From NCBI RefSeq assembly GCF_030580655.1, contig NZ_JAUQTB010000004.1, forward strand, positions 206,374 to 270,373: a stretch of 64,000 bases of DNA, in the 5' to 3' direction. Source of the stretch: Paenibacillus lacisoli. Its GTDB lineage: Bacteria > Bacillota > Bacilli > Paenibacillales > Paenibacillaceae. Shown piece by piece: positions 8,309 through 17,496 of this stretch; position 1 is the first letter of the stretch; each line of letters opens with the position of its first letter. The notes under the pieces were generated by a model. That model had not been told where the DNA came from. It was given only the letters and a program-made list of their open reading frames with translations, and did not search any database. The translations under genes and the position numbers were made by a program.

Positions 8309-8983
8309 ATGAGATTTAAAGATGTATTCTCCATCATCGGTCCGGCTATGACCGGACCTTCCAGCTCCCATACCGCTGGCGCTGTCCGTCTCGGACGCAT
8401 TGCGCGCCACTGGATGGGGATGCAGCCGGAACGGGCGGTGCTGACGCTGTATGGCTCTTTTGCCGATACGTATAAAGGTCATGGCACCGATCTTGCACTC
8501 ATCGGAGGCCTGCTCGATTATGATACCGACGACAGCCGGATACCGGATGCCGAGCAGCGGGCAGAAGAAGCGGGTATGGAGGTTGAATTTACGGTCAGCG
8601 GGCTGAATGCTCCGCATCCAAACACTGTAAAAATCGAGTTGTGGCACGGGGACGATTACCGTTCGCTGATGGGATCCTCCATCGGCGGTGGAAGTGTCGC
8701 CGTACAGCAGCTCAATGATTTCCGTGTCAACCTGACCGGAGAACTGCCTGCTGCTGTCCTCCTGCATTCTGACAAACCGGGAATGCTGGCATCGATTACA
8801 TCCGCAATGGGACATTCCGGCGTGAACATCGCCTATATGAATGTGGACCGGAAGAGCCGGGATGGGGAAGCCCTCACGGTGATTGAGACCGATACAGCTG
8901 TGCCGGACAACGTTCTTCAGCAGCTGCGCAGACTGCAGCATATGTATGAAATTAAAGTGATTGATTTGAAGAAAAGGGGCTAA
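8309..8983 (+). CDS. sdaAB: L-serine dehydratase, iron-sulfur-dependent, beta subunit
   Basis: Regulatory subunit (224 residues) of the enzyme that deaminates L-serine to pyruvate and ammonia. The N-terminus has the family motif GPSSSHTAGAVRLGR (about residues 17-31). The C-terminal third is an ACT domain (LLHSDKPGMLASITSAM) that usually senses an amino acid. It starts behind AATGGAGGG and is 5 bases ahead of sdaAA. Transcription passes through the tandem glycine riboswitch, so the operon probably serves glycine disposal through serine. Confidence 0.92.
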   Translation: MRFKDVFSIIGPAMTGPSSSHTAGAVRLGRIARHWMGMQPERAVLTLYGSFADTYKGHGTDLALIGGLLDYDTDDSRIPDAEQRAEEAGMEVEFTVSGLNAPHPNTVKIELWHGDDYRSLMGSSIGGGSVAVQQLNDFRVNLTGELPAAVLLHSDKPGMLASITSAMGHSGVNIAYMNVDRKSRDGEALTVIETDTAVPDNVLQQLRRLQHMYEIKVIDLKKRG

Positions 8984-8988
8984 GGGTT

Positions 8989-9894
8989 ATGCGATTCAGC
9001 CATCTCCGTGAACTCGCCGAGCTTTGCCGCAAGGAAGGCAAGAGCATCGCCGGGATCATGCTGGAAGACCAGTCTCACGAGACAGGTATAGACCAGGAGG
9101 ACATTTTCCGTCAAATGGCGGACTATTATCAGATTATGAAAGAGGCTGTCCGAAAAGGGCAGACGGAGGATACCGTATCCCGGAGCGGCCTGACCGGCGG
9201 GGACGGCAAACGCGTAGCCGAATACCTGCGGTCAGGCGAAACCTGCTCTGGCGATGCTTCGGCGCTGGCCATGGCTTATGCCCTCTCGGTGTCGGAAGTC
9301 AACGCCTCCATGGGCCGGATTGTGGCTACACCGACGGCAGGCTCCTGCGGTGTCATTCCAGGCGTGTTCATTAGCGCACAGGAACGCTTTGGTTGGGACG
9401 ATGACCATATGGTCCGCGGTCTGTTCACGGCCGGTGCCATCGGCTATGTTATTGCCAACAACTCCTTCATCTCCGGCGCTGAAGGCGGCTGCCAGGCTGA
9501 GATTGGCTCGGCGATCGGCATGGCAGCGGGTGCCATGGTAGAGCTGCGCGGAGGCACAACGGATCAGGCGATTCATGCCGTTGGCCTGGCACTGAAGAAT
9601 ACATTGGGGCTGATCTGTGACCCCGTTGCAGGTCTGGTCGAAATTCCTTGTATCGTACGTAACGGACTCGGTGCAGTAACCGCTCTGGCCGCTGCCGATA
9701 TGGCACTGGCCGGGGTACGCAGTGCGATTCCGACCGATGAGGTCATCGACGTCATGCTGGAGGTTGGCAGCGCCATGCCGACCAAACACCGCGAGACGGC
9801 CAAAGGCGGCCTTGCCCAGACGCCAACCGGGCGCAAGCTGACCGAATCCCTACGCGGGAAGCGTAAAGAGTCACCGGATCCGGCTCAAGCCTGA
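8989..9894 (+). CDS. sdaAA: L-serine dehydratase, iron-sulfur-dependent, alpha subunit
   Basis: Catalytic subunit, 301 residues, carrying the [4Fe-4S] cluster that binds serine. Cysteines sit in conserved contexts: TCSGD, TAGSCGVIPG, EGGCQAEIG and LICDPVAGLVEIPC. It works as a complex with SdaAB. It is the last gene of the glycine-riboswitch operon; 135 bases then separate it from the next gene. Confidence 0.93.
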   Translation: MRFSHLRELAELCRKEGKSIAGIMLEDQSHETGIDQEDIFRQMADYYQIMKEAVRKGQTEDTVSRSGLTGGDGKRVAEYLRSGETCSGDASALAMAYALSVSEVNASMGRIVATPTAGSCGVIPGVFISAQERFGWDDDHMVRGLFTAGAIGYVIANNSFISGAEGGCQAEIGSAIGMAAGAMVELRGGTTDQAIHAVGLALKNTLGLICDPVAGLVEIPCIVRNGLGAVTALAAADMALAGVRSAIPTDEVIDVMLEVGSAMPTKHRETAKGGLAQTPTGRKLTESLRGKRKESPDPAQA

Positions 9895-10029
9895 CCATCC
9901 CTTAAGGACTATGGTTCTGTTCCCTTATGAAGACTGTCTGCTGCCGATTGGTTTTAATGTTCCTGGTGTAATTTAGAAGTGTATTCATTGGTTTCATAGA
10001 TCACTTTTGATTCAGAGGAGGAACCCGTT

Positions 10030-10977
10030 ATGCCCCTTGATCCTGCTATTTCACAAATGATGAAGTATATGGGCCAGCGTCCGGCCTTGAACGAGCATAC
10101 TCTACGGCATATCCGCGGTCTTTCTGAAGCAGGCTCGCGCCTGCTGGGCCAGCATGCGAAGCCCGAGCCGGTCGGCCGTGTTGTCGACATCACTATCCCT
10201 GCTGCAGACGGATATAAAATTCCGGCTCGCTGCTACTATCCCGAAGCGGACATGGACGTGTACCCTGTTCTTATCTACTATCATGGCGGCGGCTTTGTAC
10301 TCGGCAGCGTGCAGTCCCATGATCACATTGCCCGCCTGTTCTGTAAGCTGGCCCGCTGTGCGGTAGTATCCGTGGACTACCGCCTTGCACCAGAGCATCC
10401 GTTCCCGGCAGCGGTAGATGATGCTTATACCTCCCTGCTCCTTGTTCACCGCCAGGCATCCGAGCATCAATGGGACCCGGAGCGCATCGCCATAGGGGGC
10501 GACAGTGCCGGCGGGAACCTGGCGGCGGTCGCCTCCATCTTGGCCGCCTCTCAGCAGGGACCGGCAATCCGATATCAGCTGCTCTACTACCCGGTCACCG
10601 ATATGGGCGGAGATTATCCGTCTAAGCAGTCAGCCGAGCATTCGCCGCTGTTATCGACTGACGATATGGCTTTTTTCTCCCGCTGTTATATAGGCGAGCA
10701 GGCCGATCCCGATGACCCGCGCCTGTCGCCGATCCGGTACGGGCATCTGGAACAGCTCCCGCCTGCACTCGTAATCACTGCTGAGTATGACCCGCTGCGG
10801 GATGAAGGCGAAGCGTTCGCGGAGCGGCTGAAGGAAGCGGGTGTACCTACGGAAGCTGCCCGCTATGACGGGATGATTCATGGCTTCATCACCTTTCCTC
10901 AGCTGCTGCCTCAGGGCATGCAGGCAATTGAACAAGGCGCCAATGCCCTGGTTCAGGCATTCCGGATGGACGAATAA
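10030..10977 (+). CDS. Alpha/beta hydrolase, hormone-sensitive-lipase type esterase
   Basis: Cytoplasmic carboxylesterase, 315 residues. It shows the HSL-family oxyanion motif HGGGF (about residue 95) and the nucleophile elbow GDSAGG. The acid Asp is in TAEYDPLRDEGE and the catalytic His in GMIHGF near the C-terminus. Family members act on short acyl esters; the natural substrate is not evident. The start follows AGGAGGAACCCGTT. It is monocistronic and ends at a strong terminator shared with the convergent BIG2 gene. Confidence 0.88.
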   Translation: MPLDPAISQMMKYMGQRPALNEHTLRHIRGLSEAGSRLLGQHAKPEPVGRVVDITIPAADGYKIPARCYYPEADMDVYPVLIYYHGGGFVLGSVQSHDHIARLFCKLARCAVVSVDYRLAPEHPFPAAVDDAYTSLLLVHRQASEHQWDPERIAIGGDSAGGNLAAVASILAASQQGPAIRYQLLYYPVTDMGGDYPSKQSAEHSPLLSTDDMAFFSRCYIGEQADPDDPRLSPIRYGHLEQLPPALVITAEYDPLRDEGEAFAERLKEAGVPTEAARYDGMIHGFITFPQLLPQGMQAIEQGANALVQAFRMDE

Positions 10978-10993
10978 CAATATATCATTTCCA

Positions 10994-11031
10994 AAACAGC
11001 CCAGGTCCCTTATAAGGGACCTGGGCTGTTT
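10994..11031. terminator. Bidirectional intrinsic terminator
   Basis: A perfect 17-bp stem (AAACAGCCCAGGTCCCT and its complement) with a TATA loop lies between the convergent esterase and BIG2-repeat genes. Confidence 0.9.
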
Positions 11032-11060
11032 GCTGTTGTCGTCCTAACAGGCTGAACCTG

Positions 11061-13406
11061 TTAGTTAACGACAACCTGAATTTTCGTCTTCTTACCAGCG
11101 TACGATACTGTAATCACAGCTTTCCCTTTGCCGGTAGCTTTCACGACACCGTCTTTGGCTGTTACCACCGTAATTTTGGAGGAGGCCCACAGCGCAGGCT
11201 TGGAGACATCCTTCTCGGATTCGTCCTTAAAGGTAGCGGTGGCGGTCACTTTAACCTGGTCGCCTGCCTTGAGATTCAGGATCACTTCGCTGGTCTCCAA
11301 ATATTTCAGCTGATCAATATCGACTGGAATCGTGATCGTTTTGCCGCTGAATTTGGCCGTAATCCGGGCTGTTCCGTAGCTGACAGCCGTCACCTGCCCG
11401 CCCTCGACCGTAGCAATCTTATAGCTTGACGATTTCCACTCGGCCTGGTCACCGACATCCTTCACCGTACCGTCTGAATAAGTTGCCTTGATCGCAATCG
11501 TCTTCTTGTCTCCGGACTTCAGGGAGAGGGAGTTGACGCTGGCCGTCACTTTCTGCACAATATCGACTTCTACGCGGATGGTTACCTTCTGGGAGCCATA
11601 ATCAGCTGTGATCGTAGCTTTACCGCTGCTGTAAGCTGTTACAACACCCTTGTTAACCTCGGCTACGTCCGGTGTATTCGATGACCATTTGGCATCTGCC
11701 GTTACGTCTTTGCCGCCAGCAGTACCATCTGGTGTAGTCAGCGTTATCGCCGCTTTATCTTTTACACTGAGGTAGAGCACTTTCGTACTTGCTTCCAGCT
11801 TGTCCACGATCCCTACCTTGACAGTTGCGGTGAGCTTCTTTCCGTTGAATTCGGTAGTGACTGTTGCATTCCCCATCGCAATCCCTGTCAGCAGGCCATC
11901 TTCTACTTCAACGACCTTATCTGAGCTGGACGTCCATTTCGCCTGGCTTGATACGTTCTCCTCACGGCCATCCTCGTACTCAGCGATCAGATTGATCTGC
12001 ATCTGCTTGTCCACATCGAGCGAAATCGATTTGGCCGACAAGCTCATCTTCACAGGCACATTAACGGCTACCTTGACGGTTGCTGTCTTTCCGCCATAGG
12101 AAGCAGTAATCGTCGCCTCGCCGGTCTCATGCGCCGTGATGATTCCTTTATCCGATACAAAAGCAATATTACCATTGCTGGAAGTCCATGAAGCCTTGGC
12201 AGTCACATCCTCTTTGCTACCATCAATATACGTAGCCTGCAGCTTCAGCTCCTTGGTTCCGTCGGTCTTCAGCGCCACTTCCTCTGTTCCGAGATCCAGG
12301 TACTGGGCCACTTCAACGGATACCGGAATCTGGATCGTTTTATCTCCATATTTACCGGTAATAACGGCTGTTCCCGCGCTGTTGCCGCGCACCTTGCCTG
12401 CTGTGACGGACGCCACCGCCTCATTGCTGGAAGTCCATGTAGAGCCTGTCGTTACATCGGCTTCCGGGCGCTCCGGATATACCGCCGAAAGATTGAGCTG
12501 TTTGCTGTCATCGATATGAAGGAAAAGGCTGCTCTCGTTCACCTTGAGCCGGCTTGTTTTATCTACATCTACATTAATCGCTGCTGTTCTGGCACCATAC
12601 TTGGCTGTAATTACGGCAGAACCGGAGCTGTAGCCGGTAATCACACCTTTTAGCACATCCGCTACCTTCTCATTGCTGGATGACCATTCCGCTGCTGCAG
12701 TGACATCCTTTACATCTCCATTCGGATACGTGGCTGTGAGAACAATCTGATCATCCTTCTCGTTCAGCAGCAGTGTGGTGGCCGTCTTGTTGGCTTCCAG
12801 ACGCTTTAGCTGCTCTACCGTTACCGGAATGATAACCGTTTGCTTGCCGTATACGGCCTGGATGTTCGCGGATCCGGCACTCACGGCCGTCACCTTACCG
12901 TTCAGGACCGTGGCCACCTTCGTGTTATCCGAGGTCCAGACGGCTGTACCAGCCACATCCATCGTCGTATTGTCAGCATACATCGCCGTCAATCCGATCA
13001 TCTCGCTGCCGCCCAAGCGCAGGTCTACACTCTGTGTGCTGTTCAGCAGAGCTTTGACCTTTTTCGTCACCGTTACCTGGACGGTCTTGGTTATTCCTTT
13101 GTACGCCGCTTCGATGGTGGCGGTCCCGCTGCTCTTCGCTGTTACGGAACCCCCGTTGACTGCTGCGACGATATCGTTCTTGCTGCTCCACTCTGCACTC
13201 AGCGTTACGTTGCCGGAAGTTCCGTCACTATATACCGCTGTTGCTGTTAAAGCCGCTGATTCACCAGCCTCCAGGGTCAATTCGCTTTTGGAGAGGACCA
13301 GATTGGATAATGCGGCTTCCGCCGCCCGGGTCACCCCTGCCGGGACAGCCAGCAGACTGACAATCAGAATCAGCGTGGTCATCGCTGCAATACTCTTCTT
13401 TAACAT
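11061..13406 (-). CDS. Secreted protein with nine Ig-like (BIG2) repeats
   Basis: 781 residues: a signal peptide (MLKKSIAAMTTLILIVSLLA, cleavage after about TRAAEA) followed by nine tandem repeats of about 80 residues. Each repeat has the BIG2 pattern: a hydrophobic strand, a TATYSDGT-like turn, DVT..A.W(T/S)SS, then G.VTA.SSG.A.ITA.YG. The tryptophans of all nine repeats are visible (AEWSS, AVWTS, AEWSS, STWTS, ASWTS, AKWTS, AKWSS, AEWKS, ALWAS). No enzyme domain, S-layer motif or sorting signal is present, so it is either released or bound non-covalently to the wall. Such proteins are usually adhesive or structural. The start follows AGGAGGT. Confidence 0.85.
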   Translation of the reverse strand: MLKKSIAAMTTLILIVSLLAVPAGVTRAAEAALSNLVLSKSELTLEAGESAALTATAVYSDGTSGNVTLSAEWSSKNDIVAAVNGGSVTAKSSGTATIEAAYKGITKTVQVTVTKKVKALLNSTQSVDLRLGGSEMIGLTAMYADNTTMDVAGTAVWTSDNTKVATVLNGKVTAVSAGSANIQAVYGKQTVIIPVTVEQLKRLEANKTATTLLLNEKDDQIVLTATYPNGDVKDVTAAAEWSSSNEKVADVLKGVITGYSSGSAVITAKYGARTAAINVDVDKTSRLKVNESSLFLHIDDSKQLNLSAVYPERPEADVTTGSTWTSSNEAVASVTAGKVRGNSAGTAVITGKYGDKTIQIPVSVEVAQYLDLGTEEVALKTDGTKELKLQATYIDGSKEDVTAKASWTSSNGNIAFVSDKGIITAHETGEATITASYGGKTATVKVAVNVPVKMSLSAKSISLDVDKQMQINLIAEYEDGREENVSSQAKWTSSSDKVVEVEDGLLTGIAMGNATVTTEFNGKKLTATVKVGIVDKLEASTKVLYLSVKDKAAITLTTPDGTAGGKDVTADAKWSSNTPDVAEVNKGVVTAYSSGKATITADYGSQKVTIRVEVDIVQKVTASVNSLSLKSGDKKTIAIKATYSDGTVKDVGDQAEWKSSSYKIATVEGGQVTAVSYGTARITAKFSGKTITIPVDIDQLKYLETSEVILNLKAGDQVKVTATATFKDESEKDVSKPALWASSKITVVTAKDGVVKATGKGKAVITVSYAGKKTKIQVVVN

Positions 13407-13521
13407 GATTACCTCCTGTTATTGAATTCTGTACCAGCATTTGAATACGCAAGACATATGCTGTGAACCTTCCGTTTTAATGTCGGTCCCTGAACAGGAA
13501 AATTTTAGGGCTTTGTTAAAT

Positions 13522-13578
13522 TTGACATAGGATTGTTTGGTAAATATTAACTACATTTATGTTAATTTTTCGTATAAT
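13522..13578 (+). promoter_or_regulatory. Promoter(s) of the small membrane protein gene
   Basis: TTGACA (13522-13527) is followed after 17 bases by TATTAA (13545-13550). A perfect TATAAT lies further on at 13573-13578 but has no good -35. The region between the divergent BIG2 gene and this gene is strongly AT-rich. Confidence 0.55.
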
Positions 13579-13658
13579 AAAAGTAGAAAAATTATTGCAA
13601 TCAGCCGTACACCCCTGACACTGAGAACTCCGCTGCAGGGAAGGGAGGGAAGTATCCT

Positions 13659-13919
13659 ATGAATGAAACAACTTGGTTTGATATATTTGTTAATATTTTC
13701 CTCAGTACATTTCTGGTCTTTATTCCTTTCGCCGGCATCCTGCTATATATGTATTTCTACCCGGCAGAGAGCATGATGTGGGGGAAACGCGGGATGTTCG
13801 CGAGTGAACCGGAATTATCTGATGAAGCGATCCGCCGGACCAAGAAAAGGGGCTTCATTGGATTAATCGTCACGGGCATCCTCTACGTACTGTTTATCTT
13901 CCTAGAGCTCATAAGGTGA
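13659..13919 (+). CDS. Small two-helix membrane protein of unknown function
   Basis: 86 residues with one hydrophobic helix near the N-terminus (about residues 8-33) and another at the C-terminus (about 68-85). Between them is a charged linker (SEPELSDEAIRRTKKRG). The start follows GGGAGGGAAGTATCCT. The pattern vaguely recalls DUF6199-type small membrane proteins, but I cannot assign it. It stands alone between its own promoter and terminator. Confidence 0.65.
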   Translation: MNETTWFDIFVNIFLSTFLVFIPFAGILLYMYFYPAESMMWGKRGMFASEPELSDEAIRRTKKRGFIGLIVTGILYVLFIFLELIR

Positions 13920-13950
13920 AGTAACTTCCTTATCTACCACAGCCAAAACA

Positions 13951-13991
13951 AAGACCCACTCCAGCGGATCGTATCCGCCAGCGTGGGTCTT
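13951..13991. terminator. Bidirectional intrinsic terminator
   Basis: AAGACCCAC pairs with GTGGGTCTT, and an inner GCGGAT/ATCCGC stem lies inside. It sits between the convergent small membrane protein gene and the FMN-barrel gene. Confidence 0.8.
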
Positions 13992-14005
13992 CATCATTCC
14001 TAACG

Positions 14006-14464
14006 TTAACGCAGCAATTCCTCCAGCGTATCCCGCCAGCGCGGCAGGACAGCTTCCGGCTCCTTGAGAGCAAAGGTTACACCGGAACGCAGCTCGGCAT
14101 ATTTTGCAACGTCCTCGCGGACCGCTGCAACCGCCGCTTCAAAGCGGGCGCGGGGATACATCGCCTGCTCCAGTTCCGGCAGCAGCTGCAATTCCAGCCG
14201 GATATAGTAGGCTGTTCCTTCGTGCACCAGCACGAGCAGGGCACGACCGCTGCGGATCAGGTTGCCCGTTGTTGTTGTTCCCGGCCATAAGGCAAGCCGC
14301 AGCCTGCCGTTGTCCAGGGCTACGACCTCACCCACACTCAGCATTGCATTGTGCGGCCATCCGTCTTCGGTTACCGTCTGCAGCATCATGGCATCATGCT
14401 GTTTATCCTCCAGGTGCTGTCCATTCAGCAGATGAAGAAGCGCTTCAGGCAGTTGGACTTCCAT
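14006..14464 (-). CDS. Pyridoxamine 5'-phosphate oxidase-like FMN-binding split-barrel protein
   Basis: 152 residues with the opening pattern of the PNPOx-like barrel: MMLQTVTEDGWPHNAMLSVG, then a strand ending LALWPGTTTTGNL and RSGRALLVLV. Family members bind FMN, F420 or heme. This short form lacks the active-site residues of true PdxH, so the substrate is unknown. It begins 26 bases after the response regulator stop on the same strand and may be the last gene of that unit. Confidence 0.7.
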   Translation of the reverse strand: MEVQLPEALLHLLNGQHLEDKQHDAMMLQTVTEDGWPHNAMLSVGEVVALDNGRLRLALWPGTTTTGNLIRSGRALLVLVHEGTAYYIRLELQLLPELEQAMYPRARFEAAVAAVREDVAKYAELRSGVTFALKEPEAVLPRWRDTLEELLR

Positions 14465-14490
14465 CCTTATTACACCTTCCTTCTGCCTGA

Positions 14491-15672
14491 CTACTTCTTC
14501 ACCTCACCGTATTTCCCCTGCCTGTATTCGGTCGGGGTCACTGAACATTTTTTGCGGAACACCTGGGTAAAATGGCGCACATCCTGGTAGCCGATCTGCT
14601 CGGCCACATCCGCCAGCTTCAGCTCTGAATTCAGCAGCAGCCGCTTAGCCTGCTCCATCCGCAGGGAAATGACGTACTCCTTATACCCCTGACCAGTTTT
14701 CTGTTTGAACAGCTGGCTGAAATAGACCGGTGTCAAAAACACGACGGAGGCTACCTTCTCCAGCGACAAATCATCGGCATAATGAGCACGGATATACTGC
14801 AGGGCCACCTCAATCGCCTTGTCCCCGCTGCTCTTCACACACTCATTGCCCTGTCCGGCTGCTGCCTGGCGCAGCTTCGCCACCTCTTCCGGCACCTGCC
14901 CGAAATCCTGGTGAGGACCGGAACGAATGACATGAAACGGAACCTTGATATACCGGCGGAGATGGGACAGCAGCTCCTCTTCCAATCCACCCGCCTCGTC
15001 CTCCCGGTTCAGCTTGACAAGCCCCAGCAGGCTCTGCCGGTCCAGACTAACGACAAATCCCAATCCACTGCGCTCGATAAGCTCTGACAGGACATTCTCA
15101 ATGATAAAATGCTCCAAATGCGTCTTCTTGCGCTCGGCCTCCATCTGCACCATATATAGATGAAAATGCGGATAATTCTCGACGAACGGAGTCACGTCCA
15201 GCTTGCCGGTGTCCAGCCCGAGCGCATGCCGCTGGAAGACGGCCTCGCGCAGGTATCCGATGCTGCCCTGCAGCAGTTTGCCCTCCTTCATCCGCTGACG
15301 CTCAGCCCGGGCTTCGTCGGCAAGTGTCTCGACACATTCGATCAGCTTCTTTTTACCAATAGGTTTAAGCAGATAATCCTTGGCTCCCAGCTTGACAGCC
15401 TTCTGGGCATAAGCGAATTCCGAGTGGGCGGAGATCACCACCCATTTCATCTGTGGATGCTTGCGCTTGGAGATCCGCATGAATTCCAGCCCATCCATAC
15501 CAGGCATTAGAATGTCCGTTAAAACGATATCAACCGGCTGTTCCTGCAGAATCGCAGCGGCCTCCTCGGTAGAGGATGCCAGGTGTATGGCGTAGGATGG
15601 ATAGGCCTGCTCGATGGTCCGCTTGATTCCCTGTCGAATGACGCTCTCATCATCTGCGATCAGTATATTCAT
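14491..15672 (-). CDS. AraC-type response regulator (YesN-like)
   Basis: 393 residues. The N-terminal receiver domain has the acidic pair DD (residues 7-8), phospho-acceptor Asp53 in DIVLTDILMPG and Lys in YLLKPIGKKKL. A linker follows, then a C-terminal double helix-turn-helix of the AraC family (LSLEKVASVVFLTPVYFSQL and ADVAEQIGYQDVRHFTQVF). The ATG at 15672 overlaps the stop of the kinase gene (ATGA), giving translational coupling; an upstream TTG at 15678 is less likely. It should activate the sugar transporter operon just upstream. Confidence 0.9.
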   Translation of the reverse strand: MNILIADDESVIRQGIKRTIEQAYPSYAIHLASSTEEAAAILQEQPVDIVLTDILMPGMDGLEFMRISKRKHPQMKWVVISAHSEFAYAQKAVKLGAKDYLLKPIGKKKLIECVETLADEARAERQRMKEGKLLQGSIGYLREAVFQRHALGLDTGKLDVTPFVENYPHFHLYMVQMEAERKKTHLEHFIIENVLSELIERSGLGFVVSLDRQSLLGLVKLNREDEAGGLEEELLSHLRRYIKVPFHVIRSGPHQDFGQVPEEVAKLRQAAAGQGNECVKSSGDKAIEVALQYIRAHYADDLSLEKVASVVFLTPVYFSQLFKQKTGQGYKEYVISLRMEQAKRLLLNSELKLADVAEQIGYQDVRHFTQVFRKKCSVTPTEYRQGKYGEVKK

Positions 15673-17444
15673 ATGCAAACCTCTCCTTTGTCCAGCGGCA
15701 GCGGAATACTGACGACGATCTTCGTCCCAACATCCGGTCCGCTGTAGATATCCATTCCATAATCTTCTCCGTACATGTGGCGCAATCTCAGATTCAGGTT
15801 CTCCAAGCCGATGCCATTCCCGGTATGTCCGCCATGGCGGACACCGGCCAGAAGAGACTTTAATTCCAGCAGCCGTGCCGCACTCATGCCCACACCGTTA
15901 TCTTCAACAATAATATGCAGCACGCTGCCCTCTGTCGCCGTCCGGACACGCAGCAGTCCGTTTACTTCACCCGGCAGCGGTTCCAGTCCGTGCTTCACCG
16001 CATTCTCAATCAGGGGCTGCAGCGTCATCTTCGGCAGCTGAATGTCCATCCAGCTCTCATCCACTTCCAGGCTGACTTCGAGCCGACCCTCCAGCCTTGC
16101 TTTAATAATGGTCAAATAATGGCCGGTCTGCTCCAGCTCCCCGCGGAGCGTGGCCCGGTCCCCTTCTTCCCAATGACTGCTGTAGCGGAACATATGGGAG
16201 AGGGAAAGCACAACGTCCCCGAGATGGTCCTGACCCTTCTCATCCAGCATCCAATAGATCATATCCAAAGTATTGTATAGAAAATGCGGGTTCACCTGGG
16301 ATTGCAGCGCATGCAGCTCCGCATTTTTTTCACTGACCGAGGAAATTTTGACCAGTTCAATTAATTCCTCAATACGTCCAACCATGTGATTAAAGGAAAC
16401 GACGAGATGGTCAATCTCCTGGAAGGAGCTGACCTGGAGGGTAGTAGTGAAGTTCCCGTTCTCGACCTCCTTCATCTCGCGGACCAGCCGTTTCAGCGGC
16501 ATGGAAATGCTTCTCGACACAAACAAAGCGATTAGGGCAGAGACAACAATCAGGATCGGAACCATGATCAGCATGTAACGCTGCGTCTGGGCCAGCTCCA
16601 CATTCAGATCGTGGTTCGGGGTCACACTGATGACCGACCAGTTGGCAAAAGGCAGCTTGGAAGCGATTACAATTTCGTCCCCGCGCCGTTCCACCTTCAT
16701 CTGTCCGTCATCGTCCTCCAATCCTTGCAGGGACGGCGGCGGATTCGAGGTGGTGGCAGAGACAACCCGGTGATCGTGACCCATAAGAAAAACCTCACTG
16801 TTAGGCCCCAGACGCAAATTATCCAGTGCAGACAAGATAGATTTCGGATCCGTCTCGAACAGCACGATGCCTATGGGACGATGCTCATTGAGGTCATAGA
16901 TCTGGCGGCCGAACGCAAAAACCGGCTTATCCTCCATCTCGTCAATGATCGAGCGTGGATAGACGCCGAGCCAGACGATTTTGCCGGCTGATCGCTTGAT
17001 CTCCTGGTACCAGTCCGTCTGCGGATAATCCGGATTCACCACATTCATGAAGTTACCATAGTTATAGACCTTGCCGGTGTCCGTCAGAATATGAATCCCG
17101 GTCAGGTCCTCCCTGGAATAGTAAATGGCGCCGATCATATTCGTGATCGTACGCTCGTTGATGTAAGAGACCGCGGGTGCCTGTCCCGGCTGGGACAAGA
17201 GACGCACGAGGTCCATATTATTGCTGATGGATTTGGACAGACTGTCATAACCGTTCAGCAGCAGCTCGAACAGATTGGCTGTCTGCGAGACGTTCTTCTG
17301 GGACAGATCACTGACCTTGTTCTGGAACTGTGTCGTTGCCCGGTTGTAGAACAGCAGGCTGACACACAGCACGATCCCGGACATGCAAAACAGGAACAGC
17401 AGAAACAGGCGTTGATGAATGGTATCAAAACGACGGGATAACAC
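15669..17444 (-). CDS. Sensor histidine kinase (YesM-like)
   Basis: Membrane sensor of 591 residues: an N-terminal transmembrane helix (about 13-35), a large extracellular Cache-like domain, a second helix (about 290-310), then HAMP. The His-kinase domain follows (QSQVNPHFLYNTLD, with phospho-His in NPHFLYN), then the ATPase domain (LIENAVKHGLEP, VEDNGVGM, GNGIGLENL). The start is GTG behind AAAGGAGA. Its partner is the overlapping AraC-type regulator. YesM-type sensors next to CUT1 sugar transporters usually report on the transported oligosaccharide or its binding protein. Confidence 0.9.
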   Translation of the reverse strand: MLSRRFDTIHQRLFLLFLFCMSGIVLCVSLLFYNRATTQFQNKVSDLSQKNVSQTANLFELLLNGYDSLSKSISNNMDLVRLLSQPGQAPAVSYINERTITNMIGAIYYSREDLTGIHILTDTGKVYNYGNFMNVVNPDYPQTDWYQEIKRSAGKIVWLGVYPRSIIDEMEDKPVFAFGRQIYDLNEHRPIGIVLFETDPKSILSALDNLRLGPNSEVFLMGHDHRVVSATTSNPPPSLQGLEDDDGQMKVERRGDEIVIASKLPFANWSVISVTPNHDLNVELAQTQRYMLIMVPILIVVSALIALFVSRSISMPLKRLVREMKEVENGNFTTTLQVSSFQEIDHLVVSFNHMVGRIEELIELVKISSVSEKNAELHALQSQVNPHFLYNTLDMIYWMLDEKGQDHLGDVVLSLSHMFRYSSHWEEGDRATLRGELEQTGHYLTIIKARLEGRLEVSLEVDESWMDIQLPKMTLQPLIENAVKHGLEPLPGEVNGLLRVRTATEGSVLHIIVEDNGVGMSAARLLELKSLLAGVRHGGHTGNGIGLENLNLRLRHMYGEDYGMDIYSGPDVGTKIVVSIPLPLDKGEVCI

Positions 17445-17496
17445 GTCTTCTCCTTTCAGGCCGCCTCAGCCTGTTCCTGCTCCGCAGCAGTCTGGA

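Noticed and set aside
11061..13406. DNA repeat array or CRISPR
   Set aside because: The repetition is at the protein level (about 80-residue BIG2 units); the DNA copies are diverged and there are no short identical repeats with unique spacers.
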